From: Saposhnikovia divaricata
Lineage: Eukaryota > Streptophyta > Magnoliopsida > Apiales > Apiaceae
Length of the DNA: 64,000 nt
Assembly: GCA_036435485.1 (NCBI GenBank)
Contig: CM071599.1
Location: 206,249,178-206,313,177 of the forward strand
Direction of reading: 5' to 3'
Made by a program: the position numbers and the translations under genes. This document shows, in pieces, positions 41,878 through 54,478 of this stretch. The notes under the pieces are model-generated. The model saw nothing but the letters and a program-made list of their open reading frames with translations. It did not search any database and was not told the DNA's origin. Position 1 is the first letter of the stretch, and each line of letters starts with the position of its first letter.

Positions 41878-42405
41878 GATGTTAAAATCTTGATTCAACT
41901 TTTATTATGTCTTAGTTGGTAGTTTGAAATAGATAACACATATGTTCCTTTTTACTTTTAAGTTTTAACTGTTTTATACTCAATTTTGTAGTTGCGCGTA
42001 ATTTGGAATATAACACAATTCGTTATCTGTCTTAACTTTGTGATGCTTTTTTATGTTAAGTTAGCACAATTTTTATTTTGTTAATCTCATATTCTCATTT
42101 ATGACTTTGTGGTGTTCTGTTATGGTATTTAGTACTATCTATAATCCTTTTTTTTTTTGTAAATTGCAATGAATATACAAGTTAAGAGTAATCTCATCAA
42201 TCAATAAATATATTGACTTTTTACTTCTATCTTGGATAACTATATCCAACACAATTTGAAACTAATTAGAAATGAAATAAATGAATTATGCAAAATGCAA
42301 AACAAATGAATTATGAAAAATGATAAGTTTAATATGTCGATTCTTTTCCTCTCATGTACATCTTATTAAATTTTAACAGAGAGTGACCTATCTATACTTT
42401 AATCC

Positions 42406-42444
<39 letters not shown>

Positions 42445-42930
42445 AGTAAAAGAAGGAAATATTCATATAGTAGTTCGTTTCGCAGAAAGCTATTTTTGAT
42501 AAATTTACATGCTACACTTCTACTCTTATATATATATATATATATATTCCAAGAAGATTTCGAAATGATCCATTTTCTCCATAACTATCTATGGAGTAAA
42601 ATTCATAAGAAGAGATTGTTAAAGCAAAGACTCCTTTGGTTCAATAATTTTACAGCCTAATCAGAAGGTAGCAATCATACTTGCTCAATTATTCCAAACA
42701 ATAGGAATCTGCTTTTCGTAATGGGAAGGAACATTATTGGAGCATTATTGAATGCTTTATTAAAGTCTTTTGTTTGTATTTATAAATTTGTTTGTAAGCT
42801 AGAATTATTATTGTGACGATGGGGCCAAGTGAGCACCCGGCAACAATAATGTCTACTTTATTAAATTTTTTGTCTTCTTTTGACTTTTGTATCATTGGTG
42901 TGCTAAGGCCTGCATTCAGAGTTCCTCTTA
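41878..42930. other. AT-rich DNA with TA runs and a hairpin MITE
   Basis: TA runs lie at 42410-42442 and about 42527-42547. Between them, about 42441-42530 has inverted ends AAGAGTAAAAG / CTTCTACTCTT bordered by TA, as in Stowaway-like MITEs of about 100 bp. 42560-42900 may be upstream sequence of the pararetrovirus-like promoter. No gene is seen. Confidence 0.5.
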
Positions 42931-42935
42931 CTCTC

Positions 42936-42943
42936 TATATAAA
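42936..42943 (+). promoter_or_regulatory. TATA box (pararetrovirus-like promoter)
   Basis: CTCTATATAAAGAGAG centres on TATATAAA and is followed by a leader with CATTTTGTGAAAT. Caulimovirus full-length promoters have a very similar TATA context. It lies about 460 bp upstream of the ORF fragment at 43402. Confidence 0.5.
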
Positions 42944-43179
42944 GAGAGATATGTATCAGTTCAGAGTGTGCTTCATTTTGTGAAATAACATAAGTTTTCT
43001 TTTCCCTGTAAAAAATCTAAATGAGATAATAAGGTCGCAAAAATTATACTAACACCTTTCTCACTTGTTTAGGTGATCAATTTATAGCCTTAGAAAACGA
43101 GATAATTTCTCTTAGGTAAACTATAAAAGACGAATTAGTTTCACTTAAAAAGGTGGTTGAGAAACAATAACCTCAAAAC

Positions 43180-43683
43180 CTTTTACCAGAATCATCGTCT
43201 AATAAAGATAATATTCCGATGATTCAACCTCCTATCCCAATAAAGGGATTTAAGTTAGAAACTAGTGGCGAAGAATTTTTGCAAATTCTTCAGCGAAAGC
43301 TTCAAAACCTAAGCTTAACAGTGTTATCTAAAGATGACTCTTCCCAATCCGAAACTTCAGACCTTTCTGAAGATTTAGATGATATTAATTAATTAGCAAC
43401 CATGTTTGCTAAACAAAAAATTAGCCATACCGAGCTAAACCCTATTTATGCTCCTAAACCTTTAGAAAAATTCTACTATCAAAGCCCTTCTCCCCAAGAT
43501 CTTCTATTTGAAGAACGAGAGTATATCCAAACTTCATACTTAGGAAAAGCCATCTATGAATGGAATGTTGATGGTTTAAATGAAAAACAAAATCAGATAC
43601 ACCATTTAGACACACACATATACGGCACACAAACACTACACAACAGTCACCCTCACATACTTAATTTGTCACAAAACCAATAA
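43180..43683 (+). pseudogene. Possible endogenous pararetrovirus-like ORF fragments
   Basis: One open stretch (about 43180-43391) reads IPIKGFKLETSGEEF and ends in an acidic Ser/Asp run before TAA. A second (43402-43683) contains YYQSPSPQDLLFEE and AIYEWNVDGL, which recall the conserved region upstream of the coat protein in caulimovirid-like plant proteins, recognised from memory. The frame drifts into unrelated sequence after about 43600. Only a short N-terminal part is present; no RT, movement-protein core or zinc knuckle follows. It is a decayed relic and cannot encode a virus. A gag-like plant retroelement is the alternative. Confidence 0.4.
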
Positions 43684-43871
43684 CAAGCCTTAATATTCAT
43701 AAACCATAACCAAAACTCTATCACAATTACGTAACTCTGGTCCTTGCAAACGGTCTTCGACCAACACCAATTTCACAATGTAAATCATTCTAAAACCAGC
43801 AATCTGATCATCTTTAAACTGCGTAATTAATCGTCAACATCAAATTCTTAAACCAACAATGTACATATAAT
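43684..43871. other. Left flank of Copia insertion
   Basis: Non-coding AT-rich DNA with the TSD copy ATAAT at 43867-43871. Confidence 0.5.
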
Positions 43872-44311
43872 TGTTAGATCTAAATAAATAACCACGGATC
43901 ATCTTATGCGATATTATCAAGATTACACGATAAAACTGTAGTACGGAAGCGTACCTGATTCCATGACGGTAGATATGAATACGGATTATGGGACTTGATC
44001 TTCCACAGACTTGATTCGCCTCTAGCCGTATCTCTCTCTAACTGATGGGAATAGAGGAGTAGAGGTTGTGAATTAGCCTTGGGGACCAAGACCCTATTAT
44101 GTTCTTTATATAGTAGTCTAATTAGACCCCATTAGCCCTAATCAGATTACTATTAGGTATTACACATTACAAAGCCCATACCGAATAAGATGTTATTGGA
44201 CTCTTTATTTAAGACCACTTAATTAGTCCAAATATAGAATAAACATTAAATATAATTGTCTTTAATTTGTAAGCCCATAATTATTATTAGATTATAAAAT
44301 ATAATCTAACA
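43872..44311 (-). repeat. 3' LTR of deleted Copia element
   Basis: TGTTAGATCT to ATAATCTAACA, with TG...CA on both strands. The minus strand upstream reads CCAAGTGGGAGATTG (44312-44328), the polypurine tract. Confidence 0.9.
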
Positions 44312-44992
44312 ATCTCCCACTTGGGCTACAAATTGTTCCAAACAACAATTACATTCAATAACCATAAGTGCGCACAAAATTGTTTATTCTTTAGAAAACA
44401 ACTTCCTTAGTCAATCTGGTCCATCTCATATATAAACATGGAACCAAAGCGACCTTTGTCACATTGTCGTAACTCGATCCTCAATGATCACCATATAAAT
44501 ATATTCAATGACATAGATCAAGTATGGATGTGTAACTGGAAATTACATGCAATGTGATCTCAATCATGCCTATTTCCAATTGGTCCTTAATACCTTAGTG
44601 AGATCAATCTTTATTCTTTCAAACTTTATGTCAAAACCACAATTGAAAGAGATAAGCTCATATAGAGTAATAGAGAGATATAAATAAAATAACTTTATTC
44701 TGCAGAATACTCAAAAACACAAATATCACCATAGTGTCAATAAAAAACTGAGTACCTAATATAAGAACAAAACAAAAAAAAACTTCCACTAAAACTGAAT
44801 ATTCTCCAATGAGACAACACCCATATGAGCAGTATGCCCAAAAAAAACTTTATGCTGTCAAAGATTTAGTAAGTGGGTCTGCTAGCGTAGAATTTGTTCT
44901 TATGTACTCAATAGACACTAATTGATATTGCATTCTCTCTATAATGACTTGATATTTAATGTCTATCTGTTTAGACATAAAAAAAAAAAAAC

Positions 44993-45406
44993 TTAACCAG
45001 AAGTAGATTTTCTTGTATCTACACAACCAACATAATCAAAATCAAAATACATAATGGTCTCCAAATTTTTCAAATTCTGATAAACGAGCATGTAATATTT
45101 TGTTCCTTGCAAGTACCTTATAACCCATTTAATTACAATCCAATGATCCATTCTAGGGTTACTCGAATATCTGCTTAACATACCCACAACGAATGCCAAA
45201 ACCGGTAGGGTACTAAACTTGACCATACATAAAACTCCCACTGAACTTATTACATAGCCACAAGTGCCATTATTTTCTTTACTGGATCTACTAAGTGGCA
45301 CTTTCTCTTGAGTTTGTTGAGTTTGCTCTTCTTGAGCATCATCTTGATTTTGAGTAGGAAACTTTATAGGTATATCCACATTGTTATCTTGAACTACACG
45401 AGGCAA
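44993..45406 (-). pseudogene. Copia pol remnant: linker fused to RNase H side
   Basis: The first part (PRVVQDNNVDIPIKF, EKVPLSRSSKE) is the linker between integrase and RT in plant Copia. It then jumps to AFVVGMLSRYSSNPRMDHW, VIRYLQGTKYYMLVY and GCVDTRKSTSG, the RNase H-proximal region. The whole RT, including its YVDD site, is deleted between them, near codon 45. The remaining frame stays open for 137 codons by luck of the deletion. No activity is expected. Confidence 0.85.
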
Positions 45407-45481
45407 AGAAACTAATTCTTCCTCAAAGACAACATTCCTGACTTTATATCTTCCCCCTCAAACTCAACATCCTCAAGAAAT

Positions 45482-45712
45482 CTAGAGCAATAAGCGATTA
45501 GAACGCTCCCACTTCTCAAAGTTCAATTTCTCAGTATTAGAACTTTCATCCGTAAGAGAAACAGGTTGTTCTTTCCTTATAGCACAGTCTAAATCCATGC
45601 AGCCGAGAACTAACAGAACGTTTTCTTTCCAGCTCTTAAAGTTTGTGCCGTTAAGCACAGGAATAGAGTTCATGTTGGCAGTTATATTAGCAGCAGATGT
45701 ATTAACTAGCAA
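45482..45712 (-). pseudogene. Copia gag N-terminal remnant
   Basis: The frame reads MNSIPVLNGTNFKSWKENVL and LGCMDLDCAIRKEQP, the typical start of Copia gag (UBN2 family). It ends after 76 codons, without capsid core or zinc knuckle. Confidence 0.85.
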
Positions 45713-46905
45713 TTTAGAAAAAAAAATATATAAGCTCGAATAATAGAAAAATTCATGTCATATGCATACATAATAGCACACAAAAAAAACATGAATTTAA
45801 ATACTATAGTGTGTGTGGGCCCATTCAAACAAGATACCTAGCACAACATTAATATTTAGTCTTTGGACAGAAATATTAACTTGCAAGTGGTACTCTCCAC
45901 GCAGAAATCAAATATTAATAATAAATTCGGTCAAGTAATAACCTTCCTTTGGGCCGGTTTATTACTCACATGAAAAATTTACAATTATTACATATTTATC
46001 CCCGCACGTACATCCATTATTTGGCCATTAAATAATCTTCCTTTGGGCCGATTATTATAACGCATAAATAATAAACATACACATCCTATTATTTCAAAAT
46101 AAATAAATCTACACATAAATATCACTTTGGCAATATTTTGCTTCAACTCAGTTATTCGCGAAATAAAAGGACAAGAAAAAAAATTTCTTTCTTTAAAAAA
46201 AATGTGCCCAAAATCCGTATCATTGTAAAAATATTAAAACAAACACCATATATTTTAATATATTTACAACCATGTTACAAGTCATTAAGAAAATTTAAAA
46301 AAAAATTATTTCACCGAATACAACTTGTAACTTGAATTGAAAACTAACAGGAAAATTAATTCCTGGACCTGTACAACTTATGTTACATGATATAAGCAAT
46401 TCATAAAACATGTAATAATCCTTTCGGTACTCATTAAACAAGAAATTTAATACCACTATATTTGCATATGCATGATCTAAATTAGTTAACTGGCCAAAGA
46501 TCAAATCATGTGAACACAACATAGTACCCATATATCATGGTCATATATTACAAATAAACAAATAGACCAGATGCTTAACGACTGTGATTGTGCCGTACAT
46601 AGAAAATGCACAAATCAAGAACCTAAGGAGCTGATTCCATATTGGTTGTTAATCGCATGTAATCATCATTAACATGCTAATTACTACACAATAATTATAC
46701 AAAGTCATGCAACCAGAAGCTTAAAACATTGAAAGTGCCCAATTAATTCGCAAAAAAAAATATGCACCAAAACATAAATAAAAAAAACTCTGAGGCGTAT
46801 ACATATACATACATAACCTCGAAAACAAGAATTAATCATGCGCACGGTTATTAATTTAACAATCATGTAAAATATGATCAACCTTAGTAACTCAACATAA
46901 GATAG

Positions 46906-46917
46906 GCTCGGATACCA
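46906..46917 (-). other. Primer binding site of deleted Copia
   Basis: The minus strand reads TGGTATCCGAGC, a one-base variant of the initiator Met-tRNA PBS. It confirms that the right LTR is the 5' LTR. Confidence 0.75.
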
Positions 46918-47347
46918 ATTCTAAATAAATAACCACGGATCATCTTATGCGATATTATCAAGATTACACGATAAAACTGTAGTACGGAAGCGTATTCCAT
47001 GACGGTAGATATGAATACGGATTATGGGACTTGATCTTCCACAGACTTGATTCGCCTCTAGCCGTATCTCTCTCTAACAGATGGGAATAGAGGAGTAGAG
47101 GTTGTGAATTAGCCTTGGCGACCAAGACCCTATTATATTCTTTATATAGTAGTCTAATTAGACCCCATTAACTCTAATCAGATTACTATTAGGTATTACA
47201 CATTACAAAGCCCATACCAAATAAGATGTTATTGGACTCTTTATTTAAGACCACTTAATTAGTCCAAATATAGAATAAACATTAAATATAATTGTTTTTA
47301 ATTTGTAAGCCCATTATTATTATTAGATTATAAAATATAATCTAGCA
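46918..47347 (-). repeat. 5' LTR of deleted Copia element
   Basis: Matches 43872-44311 closely, with a 5-bp difference in GAAGCGTA(CCTGA)TTCC and a few substitutions. Its inner tip lacks the TGTTAGAT present in the other LTR. Confidence 0.88.
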
Positions 47348-47352
47348 ATAAT

Positions 47353-48611
47353 AATTCGATCAACCAAGAACTTGACTTAAGAAAATTCAAACCAAAAAAA
47401 TTTAACAAAACTCAATTAACATCTCAATTAGTACAAACAATCCTAGGCATACATATACGAAGATTATAACAATTTGGCTAAAATTCGTTGGAACAGCAGC
47501 ATCAACGAACCCATAACAATCGAAAGCCTTGTCACCACCAATAGATAATACACACACACGCTGTGAGACACACACCAGCTGCCAACTTCCCACACCCGTA
47601 TGCACACACACACAAGCAGTTTACACACACACACCTTTCACATGCGCCGCCATAACAACGCAGCAACACACACTCACTCCGGACATACGCACACGCACTG
47701 CTAGCAACGATAAACAGAGAAGGAGTGGGTTTGAGTGACAACCAAAATCACAAAGTCAGTGCTTACATGAATAGAAAGATCGAGAGGGTTAAGAAAGATG
47801 AGAGATGGAGGGTGAGTGAGAGAGATTTTGAGGGAGAGAGACCAGTCAATTGAGCAAAACAGAGCAGCCACCAGAAGAGACTAGAAGCTGAGAGTTTTGA
47901 TTAAAAAGGGGCAAGGAAATCTGTAAATTCACTCATACTGAAAAACAAATTAAAAAAATAGCTTTATATCATTTCTATAATTGAAATTAAATATAAAATT
48001 GATAGAAAAATAAATTTAAAATTTCTAAAATGTATCTTATGAAATTCAAGCCTTCCCATATTTTTAAAATATTTTTAGGATAAAAAATGAATTAAATACG
48101 AATTTTACAAGTTTTGATCCCTTAAATGCAATAAAACTCTTAAAATCATTTTAAAAATACAAAAACACCCAAAATATTTTACCCCCATTATTTTAAAAAC
48201 TAAATAATTATACAAAGATTATATTATAAAAGATTTTTTGATTTTTAATAACTTCGATGATTTTCTAAAATTTTTAGAAGATTAATAATGCATGATTTAA
48301 ATAGAGTTTAATTATAAAAATTTAAATAAATATACACGGGCTTATATTTCACATATACATCATCATATAAGTAGGTAAACATGATGTCACATATATTCAA
48401 TCTTAAAAAAAATTCACCTCATATAATCCACATTTAATATTAAATAATAATAATTATATTTACGAATTTTCAAAGGCGTTGTGTCCTCACAATCGACCAT
48501 AGGAAAACATATGAAGGTATTCTCAAACATTTCTCTTTCAATTTCCATGTCCTTTTTTTCATTCTAGAATTTCTTTATATCAATTCCTAACCCACTAGGC
48601 TCGTCCTGTAA
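47353..48611. other. Non-coding flank with CA-rich tract
   Basis: 47545-47700 is a broken CA/GT microsatellite, which explains the Cys/Val-rich frames in this stretch. 47760-47930 is GA-rich and leader-like. 47930-48600 is AT-rich with no recognisable gene. Confidence 0.5.
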
Positions 48612-50372
48612 GCCCGTAATTTCCAACATAAACTTAGACCTTTTACTTCAGTTTCAAATACTCCAGTTTCAGCTGTAAGTCCTTCTACTCAAGTATCTTT
48701 ACTTGAATATCATTCTACATCTGTAGTTCTTGATTCACAGGAAACATCATCTGCAAAGGTTAAAGACCCTTCCTTTGGTTATTTTGATCAACTGTGGCCT
48801 ACTAATCTAGTAGAAGCTCATGATCTGGGTCTTGATTCTCTGAATTTCACGTTTATTCAACTGCTTCAAGCAAATGACAGAGAACATGCTCTTGAGAAAG
48901 CTACACCTTTGCATCTTGATTTCAACAATCAGATTATTGATACTACTTCTACTCATTCTGATGCTGAATCTGAAGAAAAGGAGACATTTACTTATTGGGA
49001 TCAAGATTTTCCTACTGAAGTTGCTCATAGTAAATTTGTTACTGATCCGGACTCTTTCACACTTATCAGACACATTGGAAAAATTGAGAGAACTAGAGCC
49101 AAGGACAAACTGGAATTCTTTAACAAGTATGGAATCTATCCAGATGAAGTATCAGACCCTACAGTATTAGCTCATGCTAAGGGAATTGCTGAATTCAGTT
49201 ATCAAAATGAGTTTCTTGTTAATTCTCATAAAATTTCGGATGCTGATCTTTCTTCTGTAAATCGGTCTGTTCAAGCTCTTGCTACTCAACTTGCATGTAT
49301 TGATACTGTAATTCAAGCTACTAATGATTCTACGAAATTTGTATCTTTCGACATTGAAGTCAATCTTTATAAGCACAATACACTTATTGAAGGTGTTCAA
49401 CAAACTCAAACAGATGTTCAACATCGGCTTCAAATATTAGAGGATAACCATGTCATTATCATGGAAAATCAGGCTATTTTGATGAATCTTATTTGTTCTC
49501 TCACTGAAACTCTTGGAGTACATGTTGCTGATGTCAAAAAGGGGGAGATAAAAACAATTAAGAGGAAATAAAAAGGAATAGTCATCAGAGATACGTGCAA
49601 GGCTGATACTTCTGAAGACAAGTCTGATAGAAGAGATAAGGGTGATGGTGGTGGCAGTGGTGGTCAAAATGTTGGGAAAGGAAAAATTAAAGTTGGTACA
49701 GGCACTGATACTGGTAGATCTACTCAGTCGAGATCTAAAGACAAGCAAGTTTCTGGACAGTCAGAGTCTGTAACAAAGAAAGCTAAAACTCTTCAAGTAC
49801 CAGATACTGCATCAATTCTCCTACGGGAACAAGTTGTAAAAGATGTAGTGTCAGGGACTACTATAAATTTGAAGAATGTAGGATTTACACAGGAGGAAGT
49901 GATGAAATCACAAGATGTTCAATCTACTACTTCTGGTGTTGAGAAGCAAGTTCATTCAAGTTCAAAGGAACCATCTTACTAGACTATGAGTCAAAATTTA
50001 CAATCTCTAATTCCTAGAAAAAGGACTGGACTTGGTCATAGTGAGATTGGAAAGCATACCACAGATGTTACAAAGCTACTGGTTGATCCTCATTCACTCT
50101 TGGACGAGTTTGGTGAAAAGATGACTCAAAGACATCTTAATAAGTTGATTTCTGCACAGCTTGTTCAGAGAGTGAAGACATATCAAGAATATGATAGAAG
50201 AAGAGGAATGGTTGATAAAGAAGAAACATAAGTTTTTCTTGTATACTTCTTATCTGATGGCAGAGTGAGGTGGATGGATTTGTCTACGTTCTTATATCAC
50301 AAGAAAGAAGAAGAGTTATCATATGTTCGATTCTTGTTACACAAAAATGTTCTGATTTATGTGGGTGATTAG
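48612..50372 (+). pseudogene. Long unrecognised frame with three in-frame stops, probably retroelement-derived
   Basis: One reading frame runs about 586 codons, broken by TAA (49569), TAG (49980) and TAA (50229) and ended by TAG (50370). The N-terminus is Ser/Thr-rich (VSNTPVSAVSPSTQVS). The middle looks coiled coil (DVQHRLQILEDNHVIIMENQ). Next comes a Lys/Gly/Asp-rich basic part (KSDRRDKGDGGGSGGQNVGK), then RHLNKLISAQLVQRVKTYQE and DGRVRWMDLSTFLYHKKEEE. I do not recognise it by name. Its composition and the neighbouring retroelements suggest an accessory (env-like or third) ORF of a Copia/Sirevirus-type element. No RT or integrase motifs are present. The frame is kept despite the stops, so decay was by point mutation. 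Confidence 0.55.
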
Positions 50373-51176
50373 ATAGTGATACTTGTGGTCCTGTAATGTT
50401 TCAATTTGTCCACTGTAAATTTCCTCGTGTAATACTGAATGTTCTTGTGGTTCGATTTGTTAAGAACCGAAAATTTGGGTTCTAAAATATTGATGGATTT
50501 CGTGATGATTTTATTCGATTATAGTTGTGCTCGAATTAATTGATTTTTTTATGATGATTACTAGCTAGGTATTAATTGTGGTTCGAATATTGGTGGAATT
50601 TGCGGAAGGAAGCCCAAAATATGGGAACCCTCAAATTTTTCCGCCATTGGCGATGAGCTTCGGTGGGCCGACGGTGGACAGTGATGATTATTCTGATTCC
50701 TAATTTAATTATATAATATATTGTTTCTAGTTATAAATTTTATTGTATGTCAGAAAGATTTAATTCTGAATTAATAATGTTAATTGTAATTGCGTTATTG
50801 ATTTCTGAAATAAGTAGTGGTATGATGTGCGGATAATTATTATTGTGATTGTGATTCTTGGTTTTGTGTCGGCTGTGTCCGACTGGTAGGCTACCCGTGC
50901 AAAGGGGATGCTGGCCGAATTTTCTGAAATTAAAAACTTTCAAAAAATAGTATTTTCATATTTAGCGAATAATTATAATTATGTTATTATTTAGTATTTA
51001 AGATGGCTATAAAATTATGCATTGATTTGGTTTGACAGTGAATTAAAGAATAAGTTGTATGTCAGAATTCATTGTATAAATGTTTCTTTAAATGTTATTT
51101 ATGGATTGCCAGCGGTGTACAATAGAGGTACATTAAAATGGTTAAGGTTAATTGTGAATTATATTGTAGCGAAGGA

Positions 51177-53060
51177 TGATACTCCTAAGTTTTGATGATC
51201 ACAAACAGCAAGCCATTTGGCTTAACAGATATAAAACAGCATGCCATTTGTATATGAATCACTCGGTTTTTCAAGGAGCTTTAAATGAAAAATTGTTAGG
51301 AATATTTGTAAGGGCCCTCTGAATATTTTCTAGCATGCCAGTACTCATAGCTCACACATTTTGGGAGACGAAATTGATTCCTTCACTTAAACTAAGTAAA
51401 GTAACATTCTCCTTTCTTATATTTTAAGCTCCACTCAAACAAGTCACATGAGAATGCTTCCTTCATACTCAATATTTGTGTGATGAATGTTACCTTATTT
51501 TCACCGATTTTCCATTTTTTTTATTTTTCCCCATTTTTAACTAGTTTGTAAAATAAATAAAAAAATCAAACAAAAATAGGAAAAATTCCAAATTTTGAAC
51601 ATAAATTCATACACGCCAAATTAGTCATACTCACTATTTGTGTGATGAAACTTATAGTACTTTAAAAAATTTTCCAATTTGTTTTTTTTTCTCCCATTTT
51701 TAACTAATTTATAAAATAGATAAAAATTAATATTAAAAAGGAATACTACATCACAATTTACAAGATGAAAATTTTAGAAACGGGACAATTTCCCCCCAAA
51801 CGAAAAATTAACCAAAATGAAAAATTTAATTTATAGAATAAAACATGTTAAATTTTAAATAATCATATGATCATATTTTATTTGATAAGATTAATGAAGA
51901 CAATTTTATAAATATATAAAGTGTACCAAATAAGAGACAATTTTATTTTTATAAAATAGGAAAACATTTGTTGTAAATTTTAAATTTATAATATATAATT
52001 ATTGAAAAATGAAAAATAAAGCATTAAACCTTTTTTAGACACAGCAAATAAGAGCGGGTGCTTCCAAAGTTTTGAACAAATAGAAGCGGCAAAAATACCG
52101 CCGCTATCTTCACTCACCCTTTTCACAAAATACTCAACCTCTCTCTCACTCACTCACTGCTCTCTCTGTCGTCTGGCACTCTCTCCACCTCTCCCTTCCT
52201 CACACACTCAACCCCTCTCTCTCTCTCAACCATTCCACAACAACCAATTTGAATCGTACTTTGGAATTAATCATCTCTCAATAAGTTTGACATATCAATT
52301 TGGGGGCTTCAATGGACTTCAATCAAGTTAGGGTTTCTTATGTTTAAATTAGGTGTTTCTCCCTATTCCTTGCTTTAATGATAAATAGATTGCATCACTA
52401 TATTAGAGAGCTCCGTATTCGAAGAAAGGGCATGCCATTTGTATATGCTCTGACTTGGTTTTGCAGGATAATTAGCTTACTGATTGAAAAATCAGTCTAT
52501 CAAAATAGCTAACCAAATTTGGATCACATATACAATTGGTAAACCAGGTGCATGCAAAGTTAGATTTTCCTTTTCTCAAACAGCATGCTGCATGGACAAT
52601 CAGCACGCCAGTTTGACAAACAGCATGCTGACTGTGTCTGCCAGATTTATTGAATCACTCGGTTTTTCAAGGAGCTTTAAATGAAACATTGTTAGGAATA
52701 TTTGTAAGGGCCCTCTGAATATTCTCTATCATGCCAATATTCTCTATCATGCCAGTACTCACAGCTCACACATTTTGGGAGACAAAATTGATTCCTTCAC
52801 TTAAACTAAGTAAAGTAACATTCTACTTTACTATATTTTAAGCTCCACTCAAACAAGTCACATGGGGATGCTTCCTTCATCATATCAAACATTATTCTTA
52901 ATACTATACACGCTCCATCTTCTCTCTCAACTGATATTCAAGCTCCTCCAAGTCATTCAAAAACATCAACGGATTGATTCTTAGAAAAATCATCAAAAAC
53001 AGCTACTTTCATAGTTTTATCCGTTGGAGCCTTCAAATATTATTTTCAATCTTCTTGTTT

Positions 53061-53129
<69 letters not shown>

Positions 53130-53429
53130 CTGCTCTTGTTCATATAGACACACGAACTACAAAGTGCAAAAACAAGAAAATCATCAACTACGAAAGCATT
53201 TCATTGCTAAATCTTTCAAAACCCATATTCACAAATATATATTCAGAGGGTTTATAGGTTGAGGTGTATTTATTTAAAAACATTGTATTGTTCTTATTTA
53301 AAAACATTGTATTGTTCAGATTGTACTGATTTGTTGCAAGCCGTTTGTAGTAATTTTTAAAACAGCTCATAAAATCCGATTGTTAGCCATAAAACACCTA
53401 TTCACCCCCCCCTCTAGGTGTTTTTTACA
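51177..53429. mobile_element. Copia solo LTR nested in Gypsy LTR, TSD AAGGA
   Basis: Starts TGATACTCCTAAG and ends GTGTTTTTTACA, with AAGGA directly outside both ends (51172-51176, 53430-53434). Its start matches the 3' LTR at 56687 (TGATACTCCTTAG). Inside, 51250-51475 and 52640-52875 are direct repeats (GGGCCCTCTGAATATT, CTTCACTTAAACTAAGTAAA) separated by about 1 kb of foreign-looking DNA. A TA run lies at 53063-53126. Confidence 0.85.
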
Positions 53430-54382
53430 AAGGATAGTGTGATTGTTGATTGGTTCGGTTGTTTTCAGACAGGTTAGACAATATTTTAAAGGAGGTATTG
53501 TCCGTATTTTCTTAGAATTTGTCCGCATTTTCTTAGAATTATTTGATAATTTGTATAGCAAATTGATAACAAGTATTTGTAAATAGATATGATATACGTG
53601 ATAACTAGCATAATTGTAAATTATTGTTACGTGTTAAGTGCCTACCTGGTTTATATGACTATACTGTACTATTTTGAGAAAGTGATTAATACGTGTTGTA
53701 TATGTTAAATTGTAAAGCGTGATAGGACACGTTTGGGTAGAACGAGTTAGATGGTTATGATAATACGCATAATGAAGTAGTACTTTATCTGTATATAGGT
53801 ACGAATACGAGGCCAGCTATGAGCCAGTGCAAGCATAGATAAGATCCTGAGGAATGGAATAATTCTTGAAATTGACGAGTGTACTCAGGGGGCGGCTGAC
53901 AAGTTTTTGAAGAAGACGGATGTACTATCGAGTAGAGGCCAAAGTATATAGAAGTAGAGTGGATGTAAAGTGAATGACGAGTCAGTGTGATGGAAATGGA
54001 AACTGCATGTAATGAGGCAAGTATACTATGCCTCACTTATCGTTCAAGTGATGTGAACCCTCCTGATTTATTTTTATGTTTTCTTGAATCCCTTCTTGCA
54101 AGCATATATACCCTTCATAATTATTTCGAATGATGTGAACCTATTTCTACTATTCGTAAGGTTTACTTCCAAATCGCTTTGGTAGGGTCTATACCTTTAC
54201 TTTTGTTTCAAGTGACATTTTCCCTCAATTAGTATTCTCAAATTATCTTAAAATTGTTGATTCTGTTAAAATTATTTTAAAGATGATTTAAAAATTCCTT
54301 ATACTGGGCTGATCTGTTATCAGTGAGTTTAAGGACTGAAAAGTGAAATGTTTTAATTGTTAATAAATTGGTTCTAAATTGG

Positions 54383-54478
54383 AGACGCGTAAGAGGTTAG
54401 GGGTGGTTCCCCTAGTCCAACACTTTTAATTTAGCGTAAGAGGCTAGGGGTGGTTCCCCTAGTCCAACACTTTTATAC
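54383..54478. repeat. Tandem duplication of about 46 bp within the Gypsy LTR
   Basis: GGTGGTTCCCCTAGTCCAAC occurs twice, each with GCGTAAGAGG before and ACTTTTA after. The rest of 53435-55203 is non-coding LTR sequence. Confidence 0.85.

Larger units (their letters stand above)
43872..47347 (-). mobile_element. Internally deleted Copia element, TSD ATAAT
   Basis: Two LTRs of about 430-440 bp bound 3.48 kb, and ATAAT flanks both sides (43867-43871, 47348-47352). On the minus strand the order is 5' LTR, PBS, gag start, integrase-RT linker joined to RNase H, PPT, 3' LTR. Protease, integrase and RT are gone. Outside the two fragments, 44312-44990 and 45713-46905 hold only AT-rich decayed interior. 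Confidence 0.9.

Noticed and set aside
47402..47741. Cys/Val-rich frames resembling small secreted proteins
   Set aside because: They are produced by the CA/GT microsatellite and lack a consistent frame or signal peptide plus mature part.
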